From Trichosphaerium sp. ATCC 40318 (lineage: Eukaryota > Discosea > Flabellinia > Trichosidae), in assembly GCA_038496445.1 (NCBI GenBank), contig JALMLS010000453.1:233875-297874 (forward strand): a stretch of 64,000 bases of DNA, in the 5' to 3' direction. Below the pieces are notes generated by a model. The model saw nothing but the letters and a program-made list of their open reading frames with translations, did no database searches and was not told the origin of the DNA. Below, piece after piece: positions 12,644 through 25,800 of this stretch; the stretch's first letter is position 1, and each line of letters starts with the position of its first letter. Position numbers and translations under genes: made by a program.

Positions 12644-13796
12644 CTATGATTGGTCTGTTAACTCTGTGTCTGGTTCAGATGAATTCCAGTCTTGCGATGC
12701 AAGTTCGTATGAATTTCCATCTTCCTTTTTCCTCATCTTTCTGGCAATCTAAAATGTAGTTAGAATACACTCAATTTTACCACTAAAATACAGTAAAAAG
12801 CATAACTCATATTACAAACGGCATAGTTAATTTCAGAAAGAAGAACGAATGCAAACATTTTCGGATCGTTAACGATAAAAAAAATCATAAAGAACTCTTT
12901 GCTTACAGCATAGATTATCATAGCAAGAGCAATTCCGAGAGCAATACCCATAACGCCTGTAAGTATTATAACTATAACCCATATACTTATCCCATTCGCT
13001 GATGGCTGGGTGCCTTCAGAGCAAATTTTATAATTCTCCTAAGTTGCTATGTTATTTGTAGGTAAGTCGTAAAAAAACTTCTAAAAACAGCGTAGCATTG
13101 CGCGTGTTAACGACTTGCCATTATAATGCACCCTGGTCTATCTACCGTGCTAGGAATAGCAGGGGATTTATGCGTAATACAAGTGATCTCTTCAGCCTAA
13201 AACAAACATTTAAACTACGCACGTGCCTGTAAAACCTAGAATCACGTGACAAATTCAAAAAACGAAACGGTATCGAAAAAAAAAAAAGTATCGGTTTACC
13301 GTAGTGTCTATCGTCTTTCCTATTACTACTGCATCGTATACGCCCAAATACGATAAAGAGTAAACTCCAGAAGCTCCTGTAGCATAAAACAGTATTTTTT
13401 GTCCTTTCGTAACGGCATTTAGACAATCACCGCTACCAACGCCATGAGAAGAGAACCCAGATACCTAACACAATCCAAAAACAAATTAACATAAGCACTA
13501 AATTAAAACATACACGCACAGTTATTTCTTCGGCTGTACATCCTTTGTAAAGCTCTACGACGGATAATAAAGCAGTTGCTTCGAATCGACTTGATGTATT
13601 TACGGAAACAACCGTTGCTAAGCCAATAACTGTCGCTTTGTTTACGCGATCCTTTGTGGTATAATGAGGCGCTAGTAATGCTATCACAAACGAGGAAAAA
13701 CATTGTAGTTCTGCTAAGGACAATGTACATACCGTTATGAGGAGGTCTACAAGATAATACATAAGCAACCAATAACAAGATACCAAAGGCACGCAT
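12644..13796 (-). CDS. Single-pass membrane protein with NTR (netrin/TIMP-like) domain
   Basis: Six exons join in phase to give 227 residues: 13796-13733, 13680-13514, 13464-13300, 13196-13146, 13038-12907 and 12748-12644. A signal peptide (MRAFGILLLVAYVLSC) is followed by an ectodomain with ATVIGLATVVSV, VVELYKGCTAEEITV and GDCLNAVTKGQKILFYATG. That order of strands and cysteines is typical of NTR modules, as in TIMPs, netrins and complement C-termini. A membrane span (WVIVIILTGVMGIALGIALA) and an acidic 35-residue cytoplasmic tail follow. TIMPs inhibit metzincin proteases by placing an N-terminal Cys on the zinc; here Cys16 lies at or just after the predicted signal cleavage site. Its position between metalloprotease copies A and B suggests, but does not prove, an inhibitor role. 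Confidence 0.6.
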
Positions 13797-15715
13797 TCGA
13801 AGGATTTGTGGTTCTTTTTCGTTGTAGTCTATTCTAGTCTCACGAGCAAGAAAAATACCTATGATGTGCGAAGCTTCTAATATCCTTACAGTCCCACGCT
13901 AAACCAAAACCCAGTGTTGGTCCAATACTGAGTATCAACTACGACCACCCTTTCCTATCTAACACTTCTACAAAAATTACCTACATGCCCAAACCAGATA
14001 TGCACTTTCCAGCAAGTCCGCTTCACAATTTGTGTAGGAATTGAAATTTCCTAATCTAGCGTCAATAAAGTATCGAAGAATACAGTCAACAAACTTACAG
14101 AATTTTATCCTAAATCGGATAGATAATCGTTGTTGCCTCTGGTAGTGTTAAAGGGCGGTCTTGGCTTGATTATCAATTACTGCAATAACAATCACAATTT
14201 ATGAATGTTATCCAGCCGTTATCACCTAGTGGTTGCAGCGATAAAAAAGAACGACTGAGTTTAGAAGTATTAAAAAAAGTTGAAGTATAGATATTTGCAA
14301 TACGCTTACTATAAACGCGGAGGAACCAATTGAAGAACTAGTGTTATCATGCTGAGAAAATTACATAGAAGCCAAGATAGTGGCACACTCGAAAAGCAGT
14401 TCAATACTGTAACAGATCAAAAAGCTAACATACAAAAAACCCTGAAGTAGAGTATGGAATCAACGGGGCTAGAGGCTTACTACCAATGCGCTTTTATTCT
14501 AGGATCGCCTATCCTTATCAATGGCACTACTAGAGCAACTGTCCTAATCATTGAGTATTGATCGCTGCTAACGTGACATTATTTCAACTTGTAAAACCAG
14601 AAAATCAGAAAAGCAATTTACCTCTATAATCTCTCCTTTTAACTGTAACAAAACTTGTTAACCTCTTTGATATCGAACATGTATCTACTCACATTGATAG
14701 TATTTTCAAATGAAACGCGATGAAAGTAAACCAGCTAACTTGAAGTTTTATTTTATCTTTTTTTCGAGTAGTTCGCGCGAACTTGGTTTCTCCAAGTTCA
14801 TCTTAAGAAATTGCGTTTAGATACTTATCTGATCCATTGATAACTTTAGTGTCTTTTTATCACTTTCACTAGATTTCTCGTCATTTTATTTTAACCAATA
14901 CACAAAAATGAGATCACAAAAGTTTCCTGCTTTCTTGCTAGAATTTGAACTGTATCGACTTGCCTACTTTTAGAAGCCAATTCAAGAGCTACGGTACTTC
15001 CGTTATATTGTGAGGTGAAACCACATTAAACTGGGTACACTAAAAAAGCTGGTGAATTTTTGTCTGTTTTCAGTATGCCTACACTCTAGAGAATACAATT
15101 TAACTAACAAATTCTATAGCCCTAGCATCGCAGTACTATGAACCAGCAACGTTTTACCTCAAAGTTTTTACGACAAACAAAACAGACTCACGTGCCAAAT
15201 TGAGATTTTACGACAAACAAAACAGAGACTCACATGCCAATTGAATTTTTGCGCACGTGATTATTTCGGAAAACATTAGCTTCCATCATTGAACTACTTG
15301 TAGCTTTAAACGTATTTTCGGGTTATCTCAGTTCGTATTTATATCCGTAGTACTTCACATTCTTGTGAGTGGAAAAGGGAATATCAAACAATCTTGTATC
15401 AATAGGATATATATTGATTATAGGCAATAAGAGACGGTGTTGCAAATACAGCGGTTTAAACAAAGCTAAGTCACCCAACAAAGTAACACTTTTCTTTTCG
15501 TCTAAAATTACCTCTGGAGCCTTTTTAGGTGTTCTTCTAATCGCAGTTAGTTAAGGCAAATTCTATGCCTGCTCGCTGTTTTAACGAAACCGTCAAAACA
15601 TCGTTCATTGCTGATTGTATGTGTGCTGTTTGCGCTAGCTCGCTAGCTCTTGAAGCATCGTGAACTTTTTTTATTATTATAATAGCACAACACCAGCATC
15701 TCATCTCGTTCAAAA
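13797..15715. other. Spacer leading to the metalloprotease tandem array
   Basis: I see no gene. From about 14,830 the sequence starts to match the upstream regions of copies C and D: for example ACTTTCACTAGATTTCTCG near 14,870, 22,010 and 29,105, and CACATTAAACTGGGTACAC near 15,025, 22,200 and 29,262. The right part is therefore the upstream segment of the first repeat unit. Frames such as 15,369-15,554 are shared by the units and are not credible genes. Confidence 0.5.
15166..15245 (+). repeat. Perfect-length 40-bp tandem duplication
   Basis: Two adjacent 40-base units (15,166-15,205 and 15,206-15,245) begin TTTTACGACAAACAAAACAG. They differ at only a few positions. The spacers of copies C and D contain only one related piece. 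Confidence 0.7.
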
Positions 15716-18700
15716 ATGTTGAGACTCTTGGCTTTTTGTCTTGTTGTGGTATTGGTTTCCTGTTACGAGCAGGCATACTGGGATAGAGTCAATGATTATG
15801 ACGTTGCCTTTAAAAGTACGTTTCGAGTTATATTTAGGCATTGTATTTGCTTTTTTATTCCAGAAAAACCATTTATTTTATTGCAAGATAAGTTTCACGT
15901 ACAAGCTGTTGTATTTAACATCATCCTCTAGTGGATCTATCTCCAGCACGCTTCTCGAAGCGCAGTGGTGGTATTGAAAGACGTTTCGTAATCCATAAAG
16001 CGAACAATGAAAAGAAAGTATTCCGAGTCAGATCTTATTCTGTGTTTGGTACTGGTGCCGAGGTAAGTTCTCGTGATAGCATCTTGCTCGAAAAAGCTTT
16101 TCCATTTTAGCTACAATTTCTCTTTAGTAAAAGCCAAACCGATTGTTAACACTGTATTGTAGATTGAAGTACAAGTCAATGGAACAATTACAAGTTATCC
16201 TCCTCCCACAAACGGATACAAGGGTATTGGAAGCAATCACCAAGATCTTCGTTTTATTGCTCATGAGGATGGTACCTTCTCAGGTGCTTTTGTCATTAAT
16301 GGCGATAGAGTTGTATTTGACCTTGCTTCTAAGTACGCCAATTTTTGCATTGTCACGTGCTTTTAACTTTCTATTTTTTGTTTTCTTAACAAACTGTTTT
16401 TGGTTTTTTTTAAACAAAATGGCTCCCCACGTGACTTTTCGCGCGCATGTAGTGTTAAATATCACGCTTTCGCCGTGGGATATACAAAATCAAATTGAGT
16501 TTTCTCGCTGGTCGAATTAGAAATTTACCGTTTTCTTAGCCACAAGTCTTTTATGAGCAAGAGACATGTAGAAAAGCTCGCTGAAGGGAAATACGTACTC
16601 ATCAGGTACTGACTATTTATGACACAACCAACCAGCTCTAACTTCTTTTTTTAGAGAAAGCATGATGGATCCAGACCCACAGGATTATTCATGCGGTAGT
16701 GGAGAACATAAACATAGTGCTGTACCAAAGAGGTAACATACCAACCATTACCTACTTTGCATTTTGTGTTTATTTGTTTCTTTATAGGATGGTAGAAGAC
16801 CAATCAATAGTGCCACGTTTGACATCTGTAGCACCTTCTCCTTGTCCTCAAACAAATAAACAATTGTTGCAAGTAAGTTACCCCTTTGGTTATATTTAGG
16901 ATTAGTTTTAAAATACGTTTTAGGCTGTTATTACAGATGCTGGGTTTGTTGCAAAGTTGGGTGGAAGACAACCGGCGATTGACTTCATTAATCAAAGTAC
17001 TTTATTTTCGTTGTTCTGCTGTACGTTGTTGATTTTTAACTTAGTATGGATGGACATGAACGTGTACTATGAGAGAGAATTTGTACGCTTTACAACTTTA
17101 TTCCTTTTTAAGAATAGTTGTATTCGACCTGGTCTTTTTCTTCTTTGTTTTTTTTATATCTACTAATGTGCAAATGTAGAATGTTCATCTCACAATTGAA
17201 TCCCTTCAAATCAACGAATCACCTGGCGGTCCAAACTGGAATACCCTTGGTGGTAACAGTTGTCCTAGTATCGAAACAAAACTAGATCAAGTCTCGACAT
17301 GGAAACAAGACAACAAACCTGATGCAGGTCTTCTTCATCTCATGACAAACTGTTATCCATCTCCCGGTACAGTAGGATATGCTTGGCGGGGTGTGCTTTG
17401 TAGAAGGGTACATAAAAACGAAACTTTAGCTCACTTTGCTTTTTTTTGTTGTGGTCGATTAATACTCTATTATTAGACTGGTGCAGCTGTTTCAAATCAT
17501 TTGAATAGTCGACATTCAGCTCATCGTATTGTGGGCCACGAAACTGGTCACAACTTTGGTTGCCCACATGACGACGGTAATGGAGGTAAGCCATACTCCA
17601 ACTAGCCAGCTTCAAGATAAACAGTTAATTTTTAGGTATTATGTTTCCAAGTGTAAACAACAGAGTGTACGTTCTCTTTTTGAAACTCACTTCTTGTATT
17701 TTTTGATTTACCTTTTGTTAACACTACTTTATTTAGTTCAACGGACTATGATCGGTTCTCCCAAGTTAGTATTGGTCAAGCTTGTGCTCATATCAGTTCA
17801 ATTAATTGCCTTCTCGATTATGACTCAGGATGTACTGTTTCTTGTGGAACAAAAGAATGTGGTCCAAGTAACTGTGTTGGAAGGTCATGTGGATTCTGTC
17901 AAGGGCTTAACGAATGTAAGAATGGGCAATGTGTTCCATGTGATCAACAATGCGGTACCAAAGAATGTGGTCCAGACGCTTGCGGTAACAGCGACGGTTG
18001 TGGTACTTGTGATTCAGGAAGTCAATGTAGAAATGATAAGTGTGAGGTTATACCTCCATTTCCTCAAGATGTTCTTCAAGTTGTAAATGATGAAAGGTAC
18101 TTAGACTTTTAAATTCTGTGTTGCGAAGCTGTTTTCTAGGTGTTCAATCTTTTTGTAGATCTTTGTATGGTCTTAATGCGGTTGAATGGGACACAGATTT
18201 ACTTTCTCAAGTTAATGAATACTTGGCTACTTGCAACGAAAACCTGAAACGTTCTTCAATTGGTGGCGATATAAACGAAAATGGTAATAGTGAGTTTAAC
18301 ATCGCTGGTGAACTTGCCAAGATAATAAAGCAAAAACCTTTGTGGACTTGCGAAACTGATGTAATTGATACATCTGATAGTAATGCAAATTACTACATAT
18401 GGAGATACAAGTACGTACAAAGCCTCAAACAACAATTTACTTTTATTATGAATCTAATTCTGAATCTAACATTTTATTTGCAAGGATCATTGTTTCTGAC
18501 AGGCAGACCAAAATGGCATGTAGCCAACGTCAATGTGGTGATAGACATCTAATGTATTGTGCATTTTCTCGATTCCAAGGTTACAACACAAGACCGTTCC
18601 CTGAAGATCAGTGTAGTAAGTAAAAAAAAAACTACAACAGTTTGATAGTATTTCACTAATAATGAATAGACTTTGAATGCACAAATACACGTAATCCAAA

Positions 18701-20927
18701 CGTCTGTACAGAACGAGGAAAGAATTGTGGTTCTGCTTTTGATGGATGTGAAAATATTCCTTGTGGATCTTGTAGTGGTCCAAACACGTGCTCTTCTGAA
18801 GGTAACCTTCTATTTTTTTGTGAGTTGTGGTCGCTTACTTTTGTACAGGTCGTTGTGAGTGTATTCCATCCAATACTTGTTCTGGAGCTTGTGGTATGCT
18901 TAATGACGGATGTGGAACTACTCTCGATTGCGGAAATTGCCAGGCAGGCCAAGAATGTGAAAATAATCTTTGTGTTACACCGTATGATCAACCAAAAGTG
19001 TAGTTCGATTAATACTAAAACTGTATTTAGACCACCTGATCCACTCACACCCGCAGAATGTGATGAACTTTGTACAACAAGAAATATTGAGTGTGGTGGC
19101 GTTACTGAATGTCCTGGACATGTTTGTGGTGATTGTGTAAGTGGTGAAATGTGTTCAAACTTCCAATGTGTCACATGTCAAGGATGTCATGCTCAAGCGA
19201 CATGTGATCTATCTGGCTCAACTCCACAATGTAAATGCGTAACTGGATACGAAGGAGATGGAAGAGACTGCAACCCAAAACCTATCAATGAGAAACCATC
19301 TTTTAAAACGTTTAAAATAGGATCAGATGCCAATTGGAGGTAACTAACATGGTTTGGGTTTTTTAAGCAATACTTGTTCACAAAATCACGTGTGTTCTTA
19401 TTTCCTTTCTCAAGAATATTTCAAGAAGGCGCTATCAAGAATTCTATTGATTTAGTAAACGCACCAAGTCCACATTGCATCCGATGGGAAGGGTACGTTT
19501 TAGCTTTTAGCTGTTTCAACTATTGTTCAATGTTCTAACTTTGGGATTAACTTTATTCGTAGTACTGAAGAAATCCTTCCTGGTGGTACCATGACTATTG
19601 GTGTATCTGTTCTAAGAAGCGATGAAACCACTTTTGCTGCTATTGGATATGGGTAGGTGTTGAGTAACAGAATAGGCTTTGTTTATTGATTTATCTCTCT
19701 AGTATGGGTAATACACAATTCCCAGACGCTATACTGATGTTGTATATCGAACCTGAGAGTAGTACCCAAATGAGAGTTGGTCAAACATACTACTGGGGAC
19801 AACGTGTATGAAAAAAAGTAGAAAGACGGGTTTTGAGACGTGTAACTGTTTCATAGGGCTCATTGGATTACCGAACTGTAGATTGGGCAGTGGGCGAGTG
19901 GAAAGATATTACAATGTCAGTGGAAGCTGATGGCGGAACACGAACCCGAACTACTATCGCTGGAACTAACTTCGTATGCTACAAAACAAACCCAAATTGT
20001 CATCTAATGTCTTCTTTGTAAAAAGGTCTATGATTACACATACAATGTCAACCCAGACGGCGGTGCTGTTGGTTTTTGTGGTCAAGGTTCTGCTTTCTTT
20101 AAGGATGTTTTACTCCTTACAGAGTCAAAACTTGAGTTTGTTATTTCCGGTTGTCCATCAGAAGAATTTGTGCGACAACGTCTCAAGACAATGCTTGGTA
20201 TCACAGATGATCAACTTTCAGATATGACCTTGGTTGGCTCTGGATGTACTTCAACGAAAAGACAAGCCGCTGCAGGTGCAACAACAGCTGTTTCAGTGAC
20301 TGTTGTTGGTACTAAGAGTGTATCTTCAATATCAATTGTTTCGAATCTACAGAACATCATCACATCTGGCTCAAACATTGCTTCTGCAAGTGGTATTGTT
20401 CCTTCATCAAGTAAGTGAACATATTTTATTTACAGTAAACGACAACTAACTTTTTGACTAGTTGCGGTGTCGTCTGTACCTGTTGCTGCTGCAACTCCAG
20501 CTGTAGCTGTTACTGCAGTTGGTGGTGCTGGTGCAGCCGCTGCTTCTGGTGGTCTTGGTGCTGGCGCTATTGCCGGTATCGCTGTAGGATCTGTTGTCGG
20601 TATTGCTGTTGTAGCTGCTGCGATTGGTGGAGTAGTTTACGCCTCAAAGAAACAAGATGTTCATGTACGTAGAAGGCAGAAGAGAGTTATACATTCCCTT
20701 TAATTTCGTTTCTTATTGGCTTGTGCTATGATTTGTTCTTACATATTCTTGTTTAGACTTCTGATACACCTCAATCGAATACTTCTCCAGGTGTAACAAT
20801 GTCAAATGATACCAAACAAGAAGATGCTGCTGCGAGAGATGGTGTTAACGTGATGGGAGGTCCAAAAAGACCAGATGGACCTTCTATTACTGCTAGAAAT
20901 CAAAACGTTGTTGTAAGTCCAAATTGA
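15716..20927 (+). CDS. ADAM/reprolysin-like membrane metalloprotease, copy B (intact)
   Basis: Twenty-four exons (first 15716-15815, last 20757-20927) join in phase throughout to give 1,190 residues. Order: signal peptide 1-18; prodomain to about 205; M12B-like catalytic domain about 207-395 with HETGHNFGCPHD (zinc His344, His348, His354; catalytic Glu345) and a close Met-turn (GIMFPS, Met362); Cys-rich repeats (SCGTKECGPSNC, QQCGTKECGPDAC); a Cys-containing helical region; further Cys-rich and EGF-like exons (CDLSGSTPQCKCVTGYEGDG); a beta-rich ectodomain; a Ser/Val-rich juxtamembrane region; a membrane span about 1100-1127; and a 60-residue tail. Like ADAMs, it probably cleaves surface or extracellular proteins. 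It is the only copy in which every key residue and the whole frame are kept. Confidence 0.9.
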
Positions 20928-22881
20928 GGATAGACAGACAAACTAGAACAGATCCAGATTAGCTGACTGTACTTTCATACCAATCACAATAAATCAGTAT
21001 TGCATTATTCTTAACAACTTTTCAGTTTCTTGTTGTAAACGCAACACGAGTACTTAACCAAGTGCTACAGAATAATTAGTTATATATCGCTCTAGCGTTG
21101 CACCTCGGAACTCAGGTTTCGAATCTAAGATCTTGCCTGAATAGCCTCATGTTACACTCACATAACTACTCAAATCATCTCTGATTTATACAGTGTTGGT
21201 TTTATAACAGAAATGTATTTTGAGCGGATCTCAGCAGGAACTTGACGTCTAAATCTTGTGAATCTAATTTGAAATATTTCGTAGAATCCATAGTGTGATA
21301 ATGAAAAGTATGTATAGAAGATAAGCATGTATTCTATTTTTATAATGTGATACTTCTTTATTGTGAATGCTATGGAGGTACATGATAATCTGTAGTCTTC
21401 AATTTGGACTTACAACACAATTTTGAGTTCTAGTAGCAGTTGAAGGTACATCTGGTTTTTTGGGATATTGATCATGGTGTTGTAAGTCCAAATTGAGGAC
21501 ATTTCACATTCACGTAGTAGCATGTTTTCTTTGGTATCACTTGACACTGTTGTACTTGTGGATAATCGATTGAATCGTCTAAGAAGGCTAAACAAGCAAC
21601 GTATGTAAGAACAGAATAGACATATCATAATCTCCTCTTCTTTTTTACGTACATAAATATCCTATTTCTGCATCCTATACCAATCACAGCAACAATCTCG
21701 AAAGCCGATGTAGCAATACTGGCAATAGCGCTGGCACCAGAACACCAGAGGCAGCGACTATACCGGCAACAGCAGTGATATAAACATTTTAAAGATTCAC
21801 TCACGTGGACCACAGGCTCACGTAAATGATAATTTGTTTCAAATGAAACATGGCGAAGTTCTGAATTTGGTTACAAACGTAGAATTTTAAGTTTTATGTT
21901 AAAACTCGGCCCGAGTATTTAGAGGAACTCAGTGTCAAAAATGTATCCTGATAAAATTGTCTTGACAGCAATATCTGAACCATTGATAGCTTTTCATGCC
22001 TTTGTATTACTTTCACTAGATTTCTCGTCATTTTTTTTGCAGCACTACAAAAAATGGGATTCAAAAGTTTCCGCGTTATAGAATTTGAGGCGTATTGAAC
22101 TGCCTACTATTCAATGTTCTAGAAGCTGTAACGGAACAGTTGTAACATTGATATATGTAAGAGCTATGGTACTTCCGCTATATTGTGAGCTGAAACCACA
22201 TTAAACTGGGTACACTAAAAAAGCGGAAAGGATTTATTGTAGCCTACATTCCAGATTACCAATAAAGTAAAATCTTTTACAGTGGATTTTTGTCTCGCAT
22301 TCATAGCCTGCACTTTGGAGAAATAACAACTTACACCCTTCATGGTAAGCACTATTTTTGCTATTGGTTTACAAACAAAACAGACTCGCCTGTAAACGGT
22401 GTAGGTTCACATACCGCAAACTGTGGCACTTTAATTCATGCTAAATTGAGTTTTGTGCTTTTGCACGTGATTTGTTTAGCATTGAAATATTTGTAGCGTT
22501 AAACATATTCTACGGTTATCTCAGTTCATAGTGATAGCCGAATGAAGTATACGTCACATTATTGTGAGTGGAAAAGGGAATATCAAGATTGTTTGTATCA
22601 ACATGATATATATTGATTATAGTGGCAATAAGAGACGGTGTTGCAAATACAGCGATTTAAACAAAGCTAAGTCACCCAACAAACGTGCATACACAAACTT
22701 TTCTCTGGCTTCTAATCATAGTTAGTTGAGGCAAACTCAATGCCTGCTCGCGGTTTTAACAAAGCCGTCAAAACATCTTACATTGCTTTTTGTGTATGTG
22801 TACGGTTTGCGCTAGCTCGCTAGCACTTGAAATCTCGTGAACTTTTTAACATAGCACATAACTAGCATCCTATCTTCAACA
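20928..22881. other. Spacer between copies B and C
   Basis: It holds the 3' flank of B, a decayed inverted piece of the metalloprotease 3' end (21,401-21,785) and the shared upstream region of the next unit. I see no separate gene. Confidence 0.6.
21401..21785 (-). pseudogene. Decayed inverted 3' end of a metalloprotease gene
   Basis: The minus strand carries recognisable remains of the last two exons of the family. The end of the tail exon (AATTTGGACTTACAACAC on the plus strand, as in copy A) lies at 21,401, pieces of the tail near 21,530-21,560, and the Ala/Gly membrane-span exon at about 21,650-21,785. Deletions and stops destroy the frame. A short plus-oriented copy of the final segment (GTTGTAAGTCCAAATTGAGG, near 21,480) sits inside it, so the relic is itself mosaic. 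Confidence 0.75.
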
Positions 22882-25800
22882 ATGCTGCGCCTCTTGTCTT
22901 TGGCTTTATGTCTTATTGTGGTAATGGTTTCGTGTTACGAACAGGCATATTGGGATAGAGTCAATGATTATGAGGTTGCCATTAAAAGTATGTTTCGAGT
23001 TTTGTTTCAACCACATACTTGCTTTTTTCTTTACCATGTCCAAAAAACCAAAACGAACTGTTATTGCAAGATACGTACAAGCCGGTGTATTGATTTTAAT
23101 CTTCTATTGTAGTGCATCTATCTCCAGCACGCTTCTCAAAGCGTAGTGGTGGCATTGAAAGACGTTTCGTGATCCATAAAGCGAACAATGAAAAGAAAGT
23201 ATTCCGAGTAAGATCGTATTCTGTGTTTGGTCCTGATGCAGAGGTAAGTTCTCGTGATAGCATCTTGCTCGAAAAAGCTTTTCCATTTTAGCTACAATTT
23301 CTCTTTAGTAAAAGCCAAACCGATTGTTAACACTGTATTGTAGATTGAAGTACAAGTCAATGGAACAATTACGAGTTATCCTCCTCCCACAAACGGATAC
23401 AAGGGTATTGGAAGCAATCACCAAGATCTTCGTTTTATCGCTCATGAGGATGGTACCTTCTCAGGTGCTTTTGTCATTAATGGCGATAGAGTTGTATTTG
23501 ACCTTGCTTCGAAGTACGTACAATTTTTGTGCTGTCATGTACTTTTTTTTCAAAATATTGTTTATTGTTCTGTAACGAAGCATCGGATGAAGCATACTTA
23601 CCTCGTTTTTAGCCACAAATCATTTATGAGCAAGAGACATGTAGAAAAGCTTGCTGAAGGGAAATATGTACTCATCAGGTACTGACTATTTTTGACACAA
23701 AACCAACCAGCTCTAACATCTTTTTTTAGAGAAAGCATGATGGATCCAGACCCACAGGATTATTCATGCGGCAGTGGAGAACATAAACATAGCGCTGTAC
23801 CTAAGAGGTAATATAAACCAAGCTGGCATACTTGCATGTTTATTCTCCCTAGGATGGTTGAAGACCAATCAATAGTGCCACGTTTGACATCTGTAGCACC
23901 TTCTCCTTGTCCTCAAACAAATAAGCAATTGTTGCAAGTAAGCTACCCTTGGTTTATTTAAGATTAGTTTTAAAATACGTTTTAGGCTGTTATTACAGAT
24001 GCTGGATTTGTTGCAAAGTTGGGTGGAAGACAACCAGCGATTGACCAAATTAATCAAAGTAACTTTTTTCTTTGTCCATGTTATTGATTTTTAACTTAGT
24101 ATGGATGGACATGAACGTGTACTATGAGAGAGATTTGGTGCGGTTTCTTCAGAATTTCTTGTATGCCTACTGATGCAAAATGTAGAATGTTCATCTCACA
24201 ATTGATTCCCTCCAAATCAATGAATCACCTGGCGGTCCAAACTGGAATACACTTGATAGCAATTGTCCTAATATAAGCATAAAACTGGATCAAGTCTCGG
24301 CATGGAAACAAGACAACAAACCTGATGCAGGTCTTATTCATCTCATGACAAACTGTTATGAGTTAAAGAATGTTGAAAGCGGTATAGTTGGACGGGCTTG
24401 GAACAGTGCACTATGCAGAAGGGTACGCATACAAAAATTCGTATAATTTCAGTTGTTGTTTTAAACATCAATAACATTGTGCTAGATGTATGGTGCAGGT
24501 GTTTCAAATCACTTGACTAGTCGACACACAGCTCATCGTATTGTTGGTCATGAGATTGGTCACAACTTTGGTTGCAATCATGATGAAGCTAATGGAGGTA
24601 CGACAACTTAAAAACAATCCACAACCAAACAATTCTTTCCAGGTATCTTGTTTCCAGATGTAAACCAAAGACCGTACGTTTCACTTTTACTGCCGATTTT
24701 TGAGGTAACATTCTGTAGTTCAACGGAATACGATCGGTTTTCCCAATTTAGTATTGGTCAAGCTTGTAGCCTTATCAGTTCAATTAGTTGCCTTGTCGAT
24801 TATGACTCAGGATGTACTGTTTCTTGTGGAACAAAAGAATGTGGACCAAGTAACTGTGTTGGAAGGCTATGCGGTCTGTCAAGGTCTTAACGAATGCAAG
24901 AATGGACAATGTGTTCCATGTGATCAACAATGCGGTACCAAAGAATGTGGTCCAGACGCTTGCGGTAACAGCGACGGTTGTGGTACTTGTGATTCAGGAA
25001 GTCAATGTAGAAATGATAAGTGTGAGGTTATACCTCCATTTCCTCAAGATGTTCTTCAAGTTGTAAATGATGAAAGGTACTTAGACTTTTAAATTCTGTG
25101 TTGCGAAGCTGTTTTCTAGGTGTTCAATCTTTTTGTAGATCTTTGTATGGTCTTAATGCTGTTGAATGGGACACAGATTTACTTTCCCAAGTTAATGAAT
25201 ATTTGGCGACTTGCACCGAAAACCGAAAACGTCCTTCAATTGGTGGCGATATAAACAAAAATGGTAATAGTGAGTTTAACATTGCTGGTGAACTTGCCAC
25301 GATGATAGAGAAAAAACATTTATGGACTTGCGAAACTGATGTAATTGATACATCTGATAGTAATGCAATTTACTACATATGGCGATACAAGTACGTACAA
25401 AGCCTCAAAGCCATCTTCTTTTTTTTCATTTTGAATCTAACATTTTTATTTGCAAGGATCATTGTTTCTGACAGCCAGACCAAAATGGCATGTAGCCAAC
25501 GCCAATGTGGTGACAGACACCTCATGTATTGTGCATTCACTCGATTCCAAAATTACGACGAAAGACCATTTCCTAAAGATCAGTGTAGTAAGTAACAAAA
25601 AAACTACAACAGCTTGTAGTATTTCATTCTAATAATGAATAGACTTTGAATGCACAAATACACGTAATCCAAACGTTTGTACAGAACGAGGACAGAATTG
25701 TGGTTCTGCTTTTGATGGATGTGAAGATGTTTCTTGCGGATCTTGTAGTGGTCCAAACACGTGCTCTTCTGAAGGTAGACAACATTCTTTTATAGTTTTG

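Noticed and set aside
21401-21813. Minus-strand open frames downstream of copy B read as a separate gene
   Set aside because: Alignment with the tail and span exons of the metalloproteases shows that they are broken pieces of those exons.
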